Origin: Thalassotalea sp. PP2-459
Lineage (GTDB): Bacteria; Pseudomonadota; Gammaproteobacteria; Enterobacterales; Alteromonadaceae
Reading direction: 5' to 3'
DNA: 38,918 nucleotides
NCBI RefSeq assembly: GCF_001913705.1
Contig: NZ_MKQD01000042.1
Location: 1 to 38,918, forward strand
The translations under genes were made by a program, and so were the position numbers. Below are positions 8,591 through 16,322 of the stretch, piece after piece. The notes beneath the pieces are model-generated. The model was given only the letters and a program-made list of their open reading frames with translations, searched no databases and was not told the DNA's origin. Positions within the stretch are counted from its first letter, which is position 1. Every line of letters begins with the position of its first letter.

Positions 8591-9616
8591 TTATAACCCA
8601 CGGAATATGCTAACCACTTTAGCAATAACTTCTTCGGCTAAAACAGGTAATTTAATAACATTTTCGGCAACTAGATGCTTGAATTGTCCATACTTGACTA
8701 TCGCGGCTCGTTCAGCATCGCGCGGCAAATCCTCAAGCTCTACTGTTAAACTAAAGTCATCATTACTGCCGTTGATTGTATCGCCCTGCTCGTCATAGCC
8801 TTTAAGCTTTACTTCAGAGTTACCTAATCCAGATGCTGCTCTAGCTTGTTCATAAACCTTATCTCCTTCCAAACCCTCTTTGGGGTTAGAGAATTCAACT
8901 TTTGCAGCCTTACTATTCATTTCTTCTCGGCGTCGGCCAAAGTCAGACCAAAAATCATCATTATCAATTTCTTCTCTATTAGTTGGAAGCAACTTAATAG
9001 AAACCTTATCTATATGCTTTAAGCGAGTAACAAAATCTTTTAAAGACTCTTTGTCTGACAATGGCGTGATACGAAGGATTGGGTAAGGGTATCTGTTTAC
9101 TAAATTTTTTTTCGTTACTCGTTCAACTTCTGGGTTTTCTTCCTTTCTCTTTTTTGCTTTTTCAAACTCGTCTTCTATGAATTTCTTGTATTGTTGTTTT
9201 AAGCAGTATTGGCTAGTAGTTTGTAAGTTTGAAATAGTAGGTGCACCTGGAACTTCTTTACAAAGAATCAACCTATGCGTATTAAGAATTAGCAAGAAAG
9301 TCGAGCTTGGGGCTGTCTCAAGTTCGCTTTTATCCTCAATTAACCCTCCATCCTGACGAAATATCTGTTCACGCTTGAGCTTAGTGTTTTTAACAATCTT
9401 TCCAGAAATACCAAGCACAGGGGCTTCTGGGTTATCATCAACCTTAATTAGCTTTGTATCTAAGAAGAAATACTGGCCTTTATCCTTCAGGTTTCTAATG
9501 TATTTCATTTCATGAAATGAAGGCATCACAACTTCATTAAAAAGATCTAGTAGAACCTTATCTTCACCAAATTTTAATGTGTAATTTCCAAATTCTAATT
9601 TTTTAGTAAAAGCCAC
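8591..9616 (-). CDS. Unknown soluble protein, first gene of the two-gene cassette
   Basis: 341 aa, GTG start with AAGGAGA 5-6 nt upstream, lying 20 bp after the cassette junction. There is no signal peptide or membrane helix. The N-terminal half is beta-rich, with repeated short hydrophobic strands (STFLLILNTHRLILCKE near residues 104-120). A highly charged segment (about residues 142-172, KKFIEDEFEKAKKRKEE...) is probably helical or coiled coil. The C-terminal part is acidic, ending in an amphipathic tail. I cannot name the domain. Its size and its coupling to a four-helix membrane protein resemble the layout of Kiwa (a DUF4868 protein plus a four-helix membrane protein), but the gene order is opposite and I see no convincing shared motif. 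Confidence 0.7.
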   Translation of the reverse strand: MAFTKKLEFGNYTLKFGEDKVLLDLFNEVVMPSFHEMKYIRNLKDKGQYFFLDTKLIKVDDNPEAPVLGISGKIVKNTKLKREQIFRQDGGLIEDKSELETAPSSTFLLILNTHRLILCKEVPGAPTISNLQTTSQYCLKQQYKKFIEDEFEKAKKRKEENPEVERVTKKNLVNRYPYPILRITPLSDKESLKDFVTRLKHIDKVSIKLLPTNREEIDNDDFWSDFGRRREEMNSKAAKVEFSNPKEGLEGDKVYEQARAASGLGNSEVKLKGYDEQGDTINGSNDDFSLTVELEDLPRDAERAAIVKYGQFKHLVAENVIKLPVLAEEVIAKVVSIFRGL

Positions 9617-9630
9617 GATATCTCCTTGGC

Positions 9631-9637
9631 ATGTAAC
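9631..9637 (-). other. 5' recombination junction of the cassette array
   Basis: On the minus strand GTTACAT, with the predicted crossover after the G at 9637. It exactly complements the R'' box at 7969-7975. No complete attC is visible further upstream (9638-9760), so this could be an attI-type or secondary site. A 17-codon frame (ATG at 9694, TAA at 9641-9643, peptide MKKGTVHVVTCKNGSYE) ends just before the junction and may be the stub of a gene cut by the insertion. Confidence 0.5.
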
Positions 9638-9707
9638 AGTTTATTCATAAGAACCATTCTTGCAAGTAACGACATGAACAGTTCCTTTTTTCATAAAATG
9701 AAAATTC

Positions 9708-9736
9708 AAATTAGCACTACTTCCCTATCATATCAA
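9708..9736 (-). promoter_or_regulatory. Weak candidate promoter reading into the cassettes
   Basis: Minus strand TTGATA (9731-9736), 17-nt spacer, TAATTT (9708-9713). It is the only reasonable spacing I see upstream of the array. The -10 is poor (3/6). Confidence 0.2.
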
Positions 9737-9917
9737 CGAGATAATAAGATCTATTCTCGCCTTCCACGGGTTAATTAGAAATAGTAATTGCTTTGCGCGT
9801 TTAAAGCTGGAACAAACAAAATCTGAATTTTCGACAGTAGTTTTTCTCGACTTTATCACTCGTTTAATGCCATGAATCGTGAGTGTTAAGAATAAAAATT
9901 AAGAATGAGATGCTTAT

Positions 9918-9970
9918 AAAAAAGGCCTTAATCAAATGACCAAATTATTGGTTCATCTAATTAAAGCCCT
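9918..9970 (-). terminator. Terminator of the GH109 gene
   Basis: Minus strand: a long imperfect hairpin (GGGCTTTAATTAGATGAACC with GGTCATTTGATTAAGGCC, with small bulges) followed by TTTTTT, starting about 28 bp after the GH109 stop codon. Confidence 0.7.
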
Positions 9971-9997
9971 TTATTAAAAGTCGCTTACGGCCTGTAA

Positions 9998-11458
9998 TTA
10001 AGTAACAATTCCTAATGGCTTCCCTGTTTTCCATGCGCCACGGGTAAAATCTGGAATGACCTTGCTGTTACTACGATCAGCAACGGAATCCATACTTAGT
10101 GGGAATACCGAAGACCATGCCGCTGCATCATAAACATCTTGATCTAAAGGCTCACCATTTCGTAAACATGAAATAATACGATGTGTCATAATAAAGTCCA
10201 TACCACCATGACCAGCACCTTTGGCTGCATCACCTAAACGCTTCCATAATGGATGATCATATGCTTGATACCATTTCTCCATGTCTGTGTCCCATGAATG
10301 ATAATTCTGATGGTGTGGCTTATAACCTTTTTTACCATTCGCTGTCCATTGAGCCAAAGCTTGTTCATGCTCTTGGTCATAAATAGCTTTAATTTTATCT
10401 GGAATGTTCTCAAGTGCGATACGATTAGGGAAGCCTGCAAATACACCGTTAGTGCCTTGAATTAAATTATGACGACTGTACGGTCTTGGAGTTGTCGTGT
10501 CATGTTGAACCATGATACTACGACCTTTCACAGTTTTAATAATGCTGGTATTCATATCACCAGCGATGTATTTCATTTGATTACGTTGGTGGCTCGCGGG
10601 GAATTCTCGTTGAGCATATTGTTGACGTCCCATTGCAGGTGAACTCATAGAAGTAAGATAATCGAGACGATCACCTCGGTTAACATTCATATATTGTGCT
10701 ACTGGGCCTAAACCATGCGTTGGATATAAATTACCGTTATGCATAGCATGACGTTGTGTACGCCATGATCCTGTTTTACGATCAACTTCTTTCATTTGCC
10801 AACGGAGTTCATGAATATAAGCAGCTTCACCGTGCAGTAAGTCACCGAATAACCCTTGACGCACCATATTAAGCGACATTAATTCATCACGACCGTAGTT
10901 AACGTTTTCCATCATCATACAGTTTTTCTGAGTGCGCTCTGCGGTATCAACTAACTGCCAACACTCTTCAATAGTCGTCGCCGCTGGTACTTCAATTAGT
11001 GCATGTTTACCACTTTCCATTGACTCTACAGCCATTGGGGCATGCCATTTCCATGGCGTAGAAATCACAACTACATCTATATCTTGTCTCTCAAGCATTT
11101 TACGGTAAGCGTAATCAGAGCCTGTATACCTTTCAGGTGCAGGAAAGCCTTGCTTAACAACATGGGCAACAGATTTATCAAGTGACTGCTGATCGGTATC
11201 GCAAATTGCTTTTACCTCAACGCCTTCCATTTTAAGGAAGTTTTTAACGTGATAATCACCACCACGAACACCAACACCAATAAAGCCGACTCTTACTACA
11301 TCCATTTTTGGCACAACAAGACCCATAACACTTGGGCCCTGCTGTTTAAGTATTGGAGAACCCGTATTCTGAGCGGTAGCTGCGCAACCGGCTACAACAC
11401 CTACAGCAGCTGTTGCGGCTGCTGATTTTAAAAATTTACGACGACCAAGATCAGACAT
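9998..11458 (-). CDS. Exported GH109 family glycosidase, probable alpha-N-acetylgalactosaminidase
   Basis: 486 aa. The N-terminus carries a Tat motif ([16 protein letters not shown]) followed by a lipobox (VVAGC), so it is probably a Tat-exported lipoprotein. An NAD-binding Rossmann fold of the Gfo/Idh/MocA type follows: [14 protein letters not shown] near residue 57, then [26 protein letters not shown]. Family-specific features of GH109 are NVNYGRDEL near residue 190 and the [14 protein letters not shown] segment near residue 245. GH109 enzymes use bound NAD to oxidise C3 of the sugar transiently and release terminal alpha-GalNAc. It is divergent from the aga operon across a 301-bp region with CTTTC/GAAAG boxes, which supports GalNAc as product. 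AAGGA lies 7 nt before the ATG. Confidence 0.88.
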   Translation of the reverse strand: MSDLGRRKFLKSAAATAAVGVVAGCAATAQNTGSPILKQQGPSVMGLVVPKMDVVRVGFIGVGVRGGDYHVKNFLKMEGVEVKAICDTDQQSLDKSVAHVVKQGFPAPERYTGSDYAYRKMLERQDIDVVVISTPWKWHAPMAVESMESGKHALIEVPAATTIEECWQLVDTAERTQKNCMMMENVNYGRDELMSLNMVRQGLFGDLLHGEAAYIHELRWQMKEVDRKTGSWRTQRHAMHNGNLYPTHGLGPVAQYMNVNRGDRLDYLTSMSSPAMGRQQYAQREFPASHQRNQMKYIAGDMNTSIIKTVKGRSIMVQHDTTTPRPYSRHNLIQGTNGVFAGFPNRIALENIPDKIKAIYDQEHEQALAQWTANGKKGYKPHHQNYHSWDTDMEKWYQAYDHPLWKRLGDAAKGAGHGGMDFIMTHRIISCLRNGEPLDQDVYDAAAWSSVFPLSMDSVADRSNSKVIPDFTRGAWKTGKPLGIVT

Positions 11459-11547
11459 GTGTGTTTCCTTTATTTCTTATCAAACTAAATTATGTATAAA
11501 TGTAATGCACTATATATAACCAAACACGACTTAAAACGCAATTAAAA

Positions 11548-11712
11548 CTTTCAAAAGACTTCAATAAAAACAATAAAACCATAATCAAAGAAAAAAACAG
11601 ACATAACACAAACCGTACAAACAAAACAAGCCACTGTTTTAATTGAATTTTATTATAAAACCCATTATAAATAACATTCTTTCATTAACATTATTGCGAA
11701 AGAAAACGAAAG
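11548..11712. promoter_or_regulatory. Candidate AgaR operator region between GH109 and agaZ
   Basis: Copies of the pentamer CTTTC at 11548-11552 and 11679-11683, and of its complement GAAAG at 11698-11702 and 11708-11712; the last two are spaced exactly 10 bp. Published reconstruction of proteobacterial AgaR regulons reports CTTTC in multiple copies and arrangements as the operator core. CTTTCATTAA at 11679-11688 is repeated upstream of the beta-galactosidase gene. The cluster nearest agaZ ends 48 bp before its start codon. Confidence 0.6.
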
Positions 11713-11759
11713 CTGATAGTATCTTTATTAATTTTTAAATTGTAAAAATAGGATTAGCA

Positions 11760-13049
11760 GTGACTAAGATAGTAGATATCATTAATAGTAATCGTAATGA
11801 TGTAAAAGTTGGCATTTATTCTGTTTGCTGTGCTCAGCCTTTGATTATTGAAGCTGCAATTAAACAAGCACAAAAAAATAATTCCGTTGTGCTTATAGAA
11901 GCAACCGCCAATCAAGTGAATCAATTTGGTGGTTATACATCAATGAAACCAGCTGATTATGTAACTTTTATCACGAGTATTGCCGAAAAGTTAAATTTTC
12001 CAATGGAAAAGGTTATTTTAGGTGGTGATCATCTTGGTCCTGTATGTTGGGTAACTGAAACAGCTCAACAAGCGATGGAAAAGTCAAAAACCTTAATCAA
12101 AAGTTATGTTGCTGCTGGGTTTAAAAAAATTCACCTTGATACAAGCATGCCTTGTGCTGATGATGAACCAGCACTAACCGATGAAATCATCGCAGAACGT
12201 GCAGCTATTTTATGCGAAATTGCAGAAAAAACCGCGATTGAAACCTTTGGTCAATCAGATATTCTTTATGTTATTGGCACTGAAGTGCCTCCTCCAGGTG
12301 GTGCAACTGAAGAAATTACTTCACTTGAAGTAACGCCTAAAGAAAATGTCGCGAAAACATATGATATTCATTTAGCGGCGTTTGAAGCAAAAGCATTAAC
12401 AGATGCTTGGCAACGTGTTATCGGCATTGTGGTTCAACCCGGTGTTGAATTTGATCATACCAGCATCATCGACTATAACGCTAAAAAAGCTCAATCCCTC
12501 AGTCAATTTATTAAAACAGTACCCAATATTGTCTTTGAAGCGCACTCTACTGATTACCAAAAACCAAGTGCTTATAAAGCGTTAGTCGCTGATCATTTTG
12601 CAATTTTGAAAGTCGGTCCTCAATTAACTTTCGCCATGCGAGAGGCACTATTTGCATTAAGCTTTATTGAACAAGCGTATATTGAGCCAGAACGTCAAGC
12701 TAACTTAATGGCAGTGTTTGAAGCAGAGATGCAAGAAAACCCAGGTTATTGGCAAAAGTTCTACCAAGTAGCCCCTGAAAAAGAAATGTTTTATCGTCAA
12801 TACAGCTACAGTGACCGTATTCGATATTATTGGAATACAGTACGTGTTGAACAAGCGGTGCAAGTGTTGTTAGAAAACTTAACAAAAAATGCGATTCCGT
12901 TACCATTGATCAGCCAGTTTCTACCAGAGCAATATCAAGCATTAAGAGAAGGTGAAATACAGAACTGTCCACACGACTTAGTTGTTCACAAAATTATGCA
13001 AGTGACTGAAGTATATGCTAACGCTTGCAATCAACAGTCTCCACTATAG
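11760..13049 (+). CDS. agaZ: AgaZ/GatZ/KbaZ family protein (tagatose phosphate metabolism)
   Basis: 429 aa, the usual family length. Recognisable features are GIYSVCCAQPLIIEAAI at the N-terminus, QFGGYTSMKPADY, GGDHLGP near residue 94, LDTSMPCADD near residue 130 and the YVIGTEVPPPGGA segment near residue 173. In enterics this protein is described as the non-catalytic subunit supporting tagatose-1,6-bisphosphate aldolase. In Shewanella-type GalNAc pathways it has been proposed to supply the tagatose-6-phosphate kinase step. No separate PfkB-type kinase or AgaY/GatY aldolase is encoded here, which leaves that question open. The start is GTG 11760, with AGGA 6 nt upstream. It is the first gene of the aga operon. 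Confidence 0.88.
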   Translation: MTKIVDIINSNRNDVKVGIYSVCCAQPLIIEAAIKQAQKNNSVVLIEATANQVNQFGGYTSMKPADYVTFITSIAEKLNFPMEKVILGGDHLGPVCWVTETAQQAMEKSKTLIKSYVAAGFKKIHLDTSMPCADDEPALTDEIIAERAAILCEIAEKTAIETFGQSDILYVIGTEVPPPGGATEEITSLEVTPKENVAKTYDIHLAAFEAKALTDAWQRVIGIVVQPGVEFDHTSIIDYNAKKAQSLSQFIKTVPNIVFEAHSTDYQKPSAYKALVADHFAILKVGPQLTFAMREALFALSFIEQAYIEPERQANLMAVFEAEMQENPGYWQKFYQVAPEKEMFYRQYSYSDRIRYYWNTVRVEQAVQVLLENLTKNAIPLPLISQFLPEQYQALREGEIQNCPHDLVVHKIMQVTEVYANACNQQSPL

Positions 13050-13059
13050 GTTTGACCCG

Positions 13060-14184
13060 ATGAATAAATTTTTGACTATCGACACCGATTCCTTAAAAGA
13101 ACAAGGTGCATTTTGGACCGCAAAAGAAATTGCTCAACAACCTACTGTCTGGCAACAAGCGTTCGATAACATTGTTAACAAGCACGATGAAATTCAAGCG
13201 TTCTTAACTCCAATTCTTGCCTTAAACGGCATTAGAGTGTTATTTACTGGTGCTGGCACATCTGCGTATGTTGGCGATACAGTAGCTCCTTATATAGCTA
13301 AAAAAACAGGCCTTTCTTGCAAAGCAATTAGTACAACAGACATTGTCGGTACACCTGAGTATTATTTACAAAAAGAAAAGCCCACGCTGTTAATTTCTTT
13401 CGCGCGTTCTGGCAACAGCCCTGAAAGCATTGCCGCTGTGGAGTTAGCAAACCAATTAATTGATGATTGCTATCATTTAGTCATCACCTGCAACAACAAT
13501 GGCGAACTTGCCAATGGCGCAAGAAACAAAGCAAACGCATTAAGTTTAATTATGCCGGAAGGCACCCTTGATGAAAGTTTTGCAATGACCAGCAGTTTTA
13601 CGTCGATGATGGTGTCGGTGTTAAGTATTTTCACGCCTAATGAAGAACAGCTATCGTTAGCAATTAACGCCGCTAAGCACCTCTTGGCAGAGGAAGTAAA
13701 TACGATTAAAAAGAAAGCCAGTAATGATATCGACAGGATCGTGTTTTTAGGCTCTGGCACTAATCTAGGTATTGCACGTGAAGCGGCCTTAAAGTATTTA
13801 GAACTTACCGCAGGAAAAATTACCAGTTATTGTGAAAGCCCGTTAGGTTTTCGTCATGGTCCGAAATCTATAGTGAACAACAACACAGACATTATTATTT
13901 TTCAATCAAACAATAATGTTACTCGACGTTATACCGAAGATTTATACAATGAAGTTGTAAAAGACAATATCGCAAATGAAATTACCTGTATTGACGAGGT
14001 TGTGTTTGGTACTGAGCGAAAAATTGATGATATTTGGGCAGGCTTTCCTTTCATTGTATACTGCCAAATGTTGGCATTTTATAAATCAATGTCACTCAAT
14101 TTATCACCAGACAACCCCTGCCCAACTGGCGAGGTGAACCGTGTTGTTCAAGGTGTTACTATTTATCCTTATCAAGATATTTAA
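13060..14184 (+). CDS. agaS: Galactosamine-6-phosphate deaminase/isomerase AgaS (SIS domain protein)
   Basis: 374 aa. The start is ATG 13060 (MNKFLTIDTDSLKEQGAFWTAKEI, the conserved AgaS N-terminus), 10 bp after the agaZ stop. The frame is open 15 codons further upstream, but that would overlap agaZ. Two SIS domains are visible: VLFTGAGTSAYVGDTVAPY with LLISFARSGNSPES, and IVFLGSGTNLGIAREAALKYLELTAGK with ESPLGFRHGPKS (catalytic region). AgaS converts galactosamine-6-phosphate to tagatose-6-phosphate and ammonia. The neighbours agaZ, agaK and agaA fix the assignment over the related GlmS/FrlB-type proteins. Confidence 0.9.
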   Translation: MNKFLTIDTDSLKEQGAFWTAKEIAQQPTVWQQAFDNIVNKHDEIQAFLTPILALNGIRVLFTGAGTSAYVGDTVAPYIAKKTGLSCKAISTTDIVGTPEYYLQKEKPTLLISFARSGNSPESIAAVELANQLIDDCYHLVITCNNNGELANGARNKANALSLIMPEGTLDESFAMTSSFTSMMVSVLSIFTPNEEQLSLAINAAKHLLAEEVNTIKKKASNDIDRIVFLGSGTNLGIAREAALKYLELTAGKITSYCESPLGFRHGPKSIVNNNTDIIIFQSNNNVTRRYTEDLYNEVVKDNIANEITCIDEVVFGTERKIDDIWAGFPFIVYCQMLAFYKSMSLNLSPDNPCPTGEVNRVVQGVTIYPYQDI

Positions 14185-14224
14185 GTGAATATCCATTAAA
14201 ACTAATAACCATTAGGACTGTAAA

Positions 14225-15139
14225 ATGGCGCGTTACGGTGTAGATATCGGCGGTACTAAAATAGAAACTGCTATATTTGATGACCATTTTAATTTACTAG
14301 ATAGTTGGCGTGTAAATACGCCAACTACTGACTACGCATTATTTTTAAACACAATTAATGCGCAAATAATCAAAGCAGATCAAATCACCGGTGAGCAATG
14401 TAACCTAGGTATTGGTATGCCAGGTTTAATCAATCACCACGGTAAAGTGTTATCGGCGAATATTCCTTGTGCGACCAATAAAGATATCGCACATGATTTA
14501 AACACCTTGTTGAATCGCACCATTAGTATCAAAAACGATACAAGATGCTTTGCCTTATCTGAGGCTACCCTAGGAGCAGGTAAACATTACGCTAGAGTGT
14601 TTGGGGCTATTATTGGCACAGGCGCTGCTGGCGGGCTTTGTGTCAACGGTAAGCTTGAGCAAACAACACTAGGCATCGCAGGTGAATATGGACACATCCC
14701 CTTATCGGCTCAATTACAGCAAAAATACCAACTCCCTATTTTTACCTGTGGGTGTGGTTTAACTGGCTGTGTTGAAAGCTATATTGCGGGGCCCGGGATC
14801 AGTCGCTTATATCAACATTTTACCGGCAAAACTGAAACAGCCATTTATTGGCACCAACAGCTAAAACTGAAAGATGACACCGCACAAAAAATTCTTGATT
14901 GCTATCTCGATATACTGTCAGAAACGTTTGCTACTTTAATAAAAGTGCAAGAACCTGACATCATCGTGTTAGGCGGTGGTTTATCTTTGGTAGACGATAT
15001 TGTCACGCAACTTCCTGAAGTGATAAAACGCCATTTATTTCCAGGTTTTTCGTCACCCAAAATAGTAGCGGCACAATTTGGCGACTCTAGCGGTGTTAGA
15101 GGAGCTGCAATTTTAGGGAGCTTACCCAATGAATCATGA
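14225..15139 (+). CDS. agaK: ROK-family amino sugar kinase, probable N-acetylgalactosamine kinase AgaK
   Basis: 304 aa. ATP-binding loop YGVDIGGTKIETAIFD at the N-terminus; GIGMPGLI near residue 75; the ROK zinc motif with CGCGLTGCVES near residue 177, preceded by GEYGHIPL. These are the hallmarks of ROK sugar kinases such as NagK. Position between agaS and agaA and the Shewanella precedent point to GalNAc rather than GlcNAc as substrate, forming GalNAc-6-phosphate from sugar imported by the permease (no PTS is present). AGGA lies 8 nt before the ATG. Its last 11 bp overlap the next gene, implying translational coupling. Confidence 0.87.
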   Translation: MARYGVDIGGTKIETAIFDDHFNLLDSWRVNTPTTDYALFLNTINAQIIKADQITGEQCNLGIGMPGLINHHGKVLSANIPCATNKDIAHDLNTLLNRTISIKNDTRCFALSEATLGAGKHYARVFGAIIGTGAAGGLCVNGKLEQTTLGIAGEYGHIPLSAQLQQKYQLPIFTCGCGLTGCVESYIAGPGISRLYQHFTGKTETAIYWHQQLKLKDDTAQKILDCYLDILSETFATLIKVQEPDIIVLGGGLSLVDDIVTQLPEVIKRHLFPGFSSPKIVAAQFGDSSGVRGAAILGSLPNES

Positions 15140-16310
15140 TCAATATTACCTCAAATGTTCAAAGGTTGTCACAGAGAATGCCGTAGAGCATAACAAGTTT
15201 GTCTTAATCAAACATGGTATTATCAGTGAAATAACCGACACTCCTAGCAACAATACCGCAATTATTGAGCTCGATAATCAAACATTAATCCCCGGTATGA
15301 TCGATATGCACATTCACGGCCGCGAAGGCTGCGATGTGATGGATGCAAAGTTAAGCTCATTAGCCACTATTTCACAATCATTGGCCAAACATGGTGTTAC
15401 TGGTTTTTTGGCCACAACAGTGACTGCCAGTTGGCAGCAAACGCTGAAAGCCTTTGAAGTTATCGGCGAAGCAAGCCACGGTAACATGCCAGGTGCTCAA
15501 GTACTAGGCGCGTACAACGAAGGGCTATTTTTTACTGAAACGCATAAAGGTGCACATAACGAAGCTTTCTTTCTTGAACTGACAAAAGAACGCGTAGACG
15601 ATATCTACCAAGCGAGCCAAGGCACATTAAAAGTAATGGCACTGGCCCCTGAATTTGAAGGATCATTAGAGATCATTCGTTATTTAGACTCGCTCGGGGT
15701 CAATGTAATGTTAGGTCACACGAATGCAACGTATCAACAAGCTACCGAAGCCTTTGCTGCCGGTGCTTGTGGCGGTGTACATGTATTTAATGGTATGAGC
15801 GGTATTCATCACCGTGATCCAGGTTGTGCAGGTGCAGTATTAACACACAAAGAGGCACTTGCTGAAGTGATTGCAGACGGAGTACATTTACACCCCACCA
15901 TCATGAATATGATTTATCGTTTAAAAGGTAAAGATAAAATCGCCTTGATCAGTGATTGTATCAATGCTGGTGGTTTTTCTGACGGAACTTATCGTTTAGG
16001 GGAACTTGATGTCGTGGTAAAAGATGGTATTGCTCGTACTGAACAAGGTTCATTAGCAGGTAGTACGTTAACACTAGAAAAAAGTGTAAAAAACATTACC
16101 GACATGACAGAAATACCGTTCTTTGAAGCTGTTCATATGGCAAGCTTAGTACCTGCTGTTCACTTAGGGCTAGCCGATCAACTTGGTAGCATTGCAGTCG
16201 GTAAACGTGCTTGTTTAGCCGTACTTGATGACGAACTTAACGTAAACGCCACTATTATTGATGGTGACGTTGTATTTTGTGAGCAAGGATTCGCTCCGCT
16301 CACTCAATAA
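15129..16310 (+). CDS. agaA: N-acetylgalactosamine-6-phosphate deacetylase (NagA-like amidohydrolase)
   Basis: 393 aa, overlapping agaK by 11 bp. Amidohydrolase metal and catalytic motifs: GMIDMHIHGREGCDVMDA (HxH), GAYNEGLFF (Glu ligand position), MLGHTNATYQQA and GGVHVFNGMSGIHHRD (His ligands), VIADGVHLHP, and ALISDCINAGG (catalytic Asp). The usual NagA LEGPF motif is altered to NEGLFF, consistent with a divergent deacetylase such as the AgaAII variant described in Shewanella. It produces galactosamine-6-phosphate and acetate for AgaS. Confidence 0.88.
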   Translation: MNHDQYYLKCSKVVTENAVEHNKFVLIKHGIISEITDTPSNNTAIIELDNQTLIPGMIDMHIHGREGCDVMDAKLSSLATISQSLAKHGVTGFLATTVTASWQQTLKAFEVIGEASHGNMPGAQVLGAYNEGLFFTETHKGAHNEAFFLELTKERVDDIYQASQGTLKVMALAPEFEGSLEIIRYLDSLGVNVMLGHTNATYQQATEAFAAGACGGVHVFNGMSGIHHRDPGCAGAVLTHKEALAEVIADGVHLHPTIMNMIYRLKGKDKIALISDCINAGGFSDGTYRLGELDVVVKDGIARTEQGSLAGSTLTLEKSVKNITDMTEIPFFEAVHMASLVPAVHLGLADQLGSIAVGKRACLAVLDDELNVNATIIDGDVVFCEQGFAPLTQ

Positions 16311-16322
16311 TACGTTTACACA

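Larger units (their letters stand above)
7102..9636 (-). mobile_element. Two-cassette integron-type array without an integrase
   Basis: Two minus-strand cassettes are seen, 7907-9636 (1,730 bp, two genes) and 7102-7906 (805 bp, FRG gene). Each has an almost leaderless 5' end (start codon 20-26 nt after the junction) and a stop codon abutting a 75-bp attC-like site. In both, the cassette's 5' junction heptamer is the exact complement of its own attC R'' box (GTTACAT with ATGTAAC; GTTATGT with ACATAAC). No tyrosine recombinase is encoded in the window, so the array is either a stranded cluster of attC sites or the edge of a larger integron. It sits between two plus/minus chromosomal genes, an aldolase and the GalNAc locus. 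Confidence 0.7.

Noticed and set aside
8590-8625. Longer TTG start for the cassette membrane protein, overlapping the upstream gene
   Set aside because: The ATG at 8589 follows the upstream stop by one base (TAA-A-ATG), a far better start; the extra residues simply translate the end of the preceding gene.
7978-9616. Calling the two-gene cassette a Kiwa system
   Set aside because: Gene sizes and the four-helix partner fit, but gene order is reversed and I see no diagnostic motif of the Kiwa proteins. Left as unknown.
13015-13059. Upstream ATG for agaS inside agaZ
   Set aside because: AgaS homologues start at MNKFLTIDTDSLKEQG; the upstream extension is out-of-frame translation of the agaZ end.
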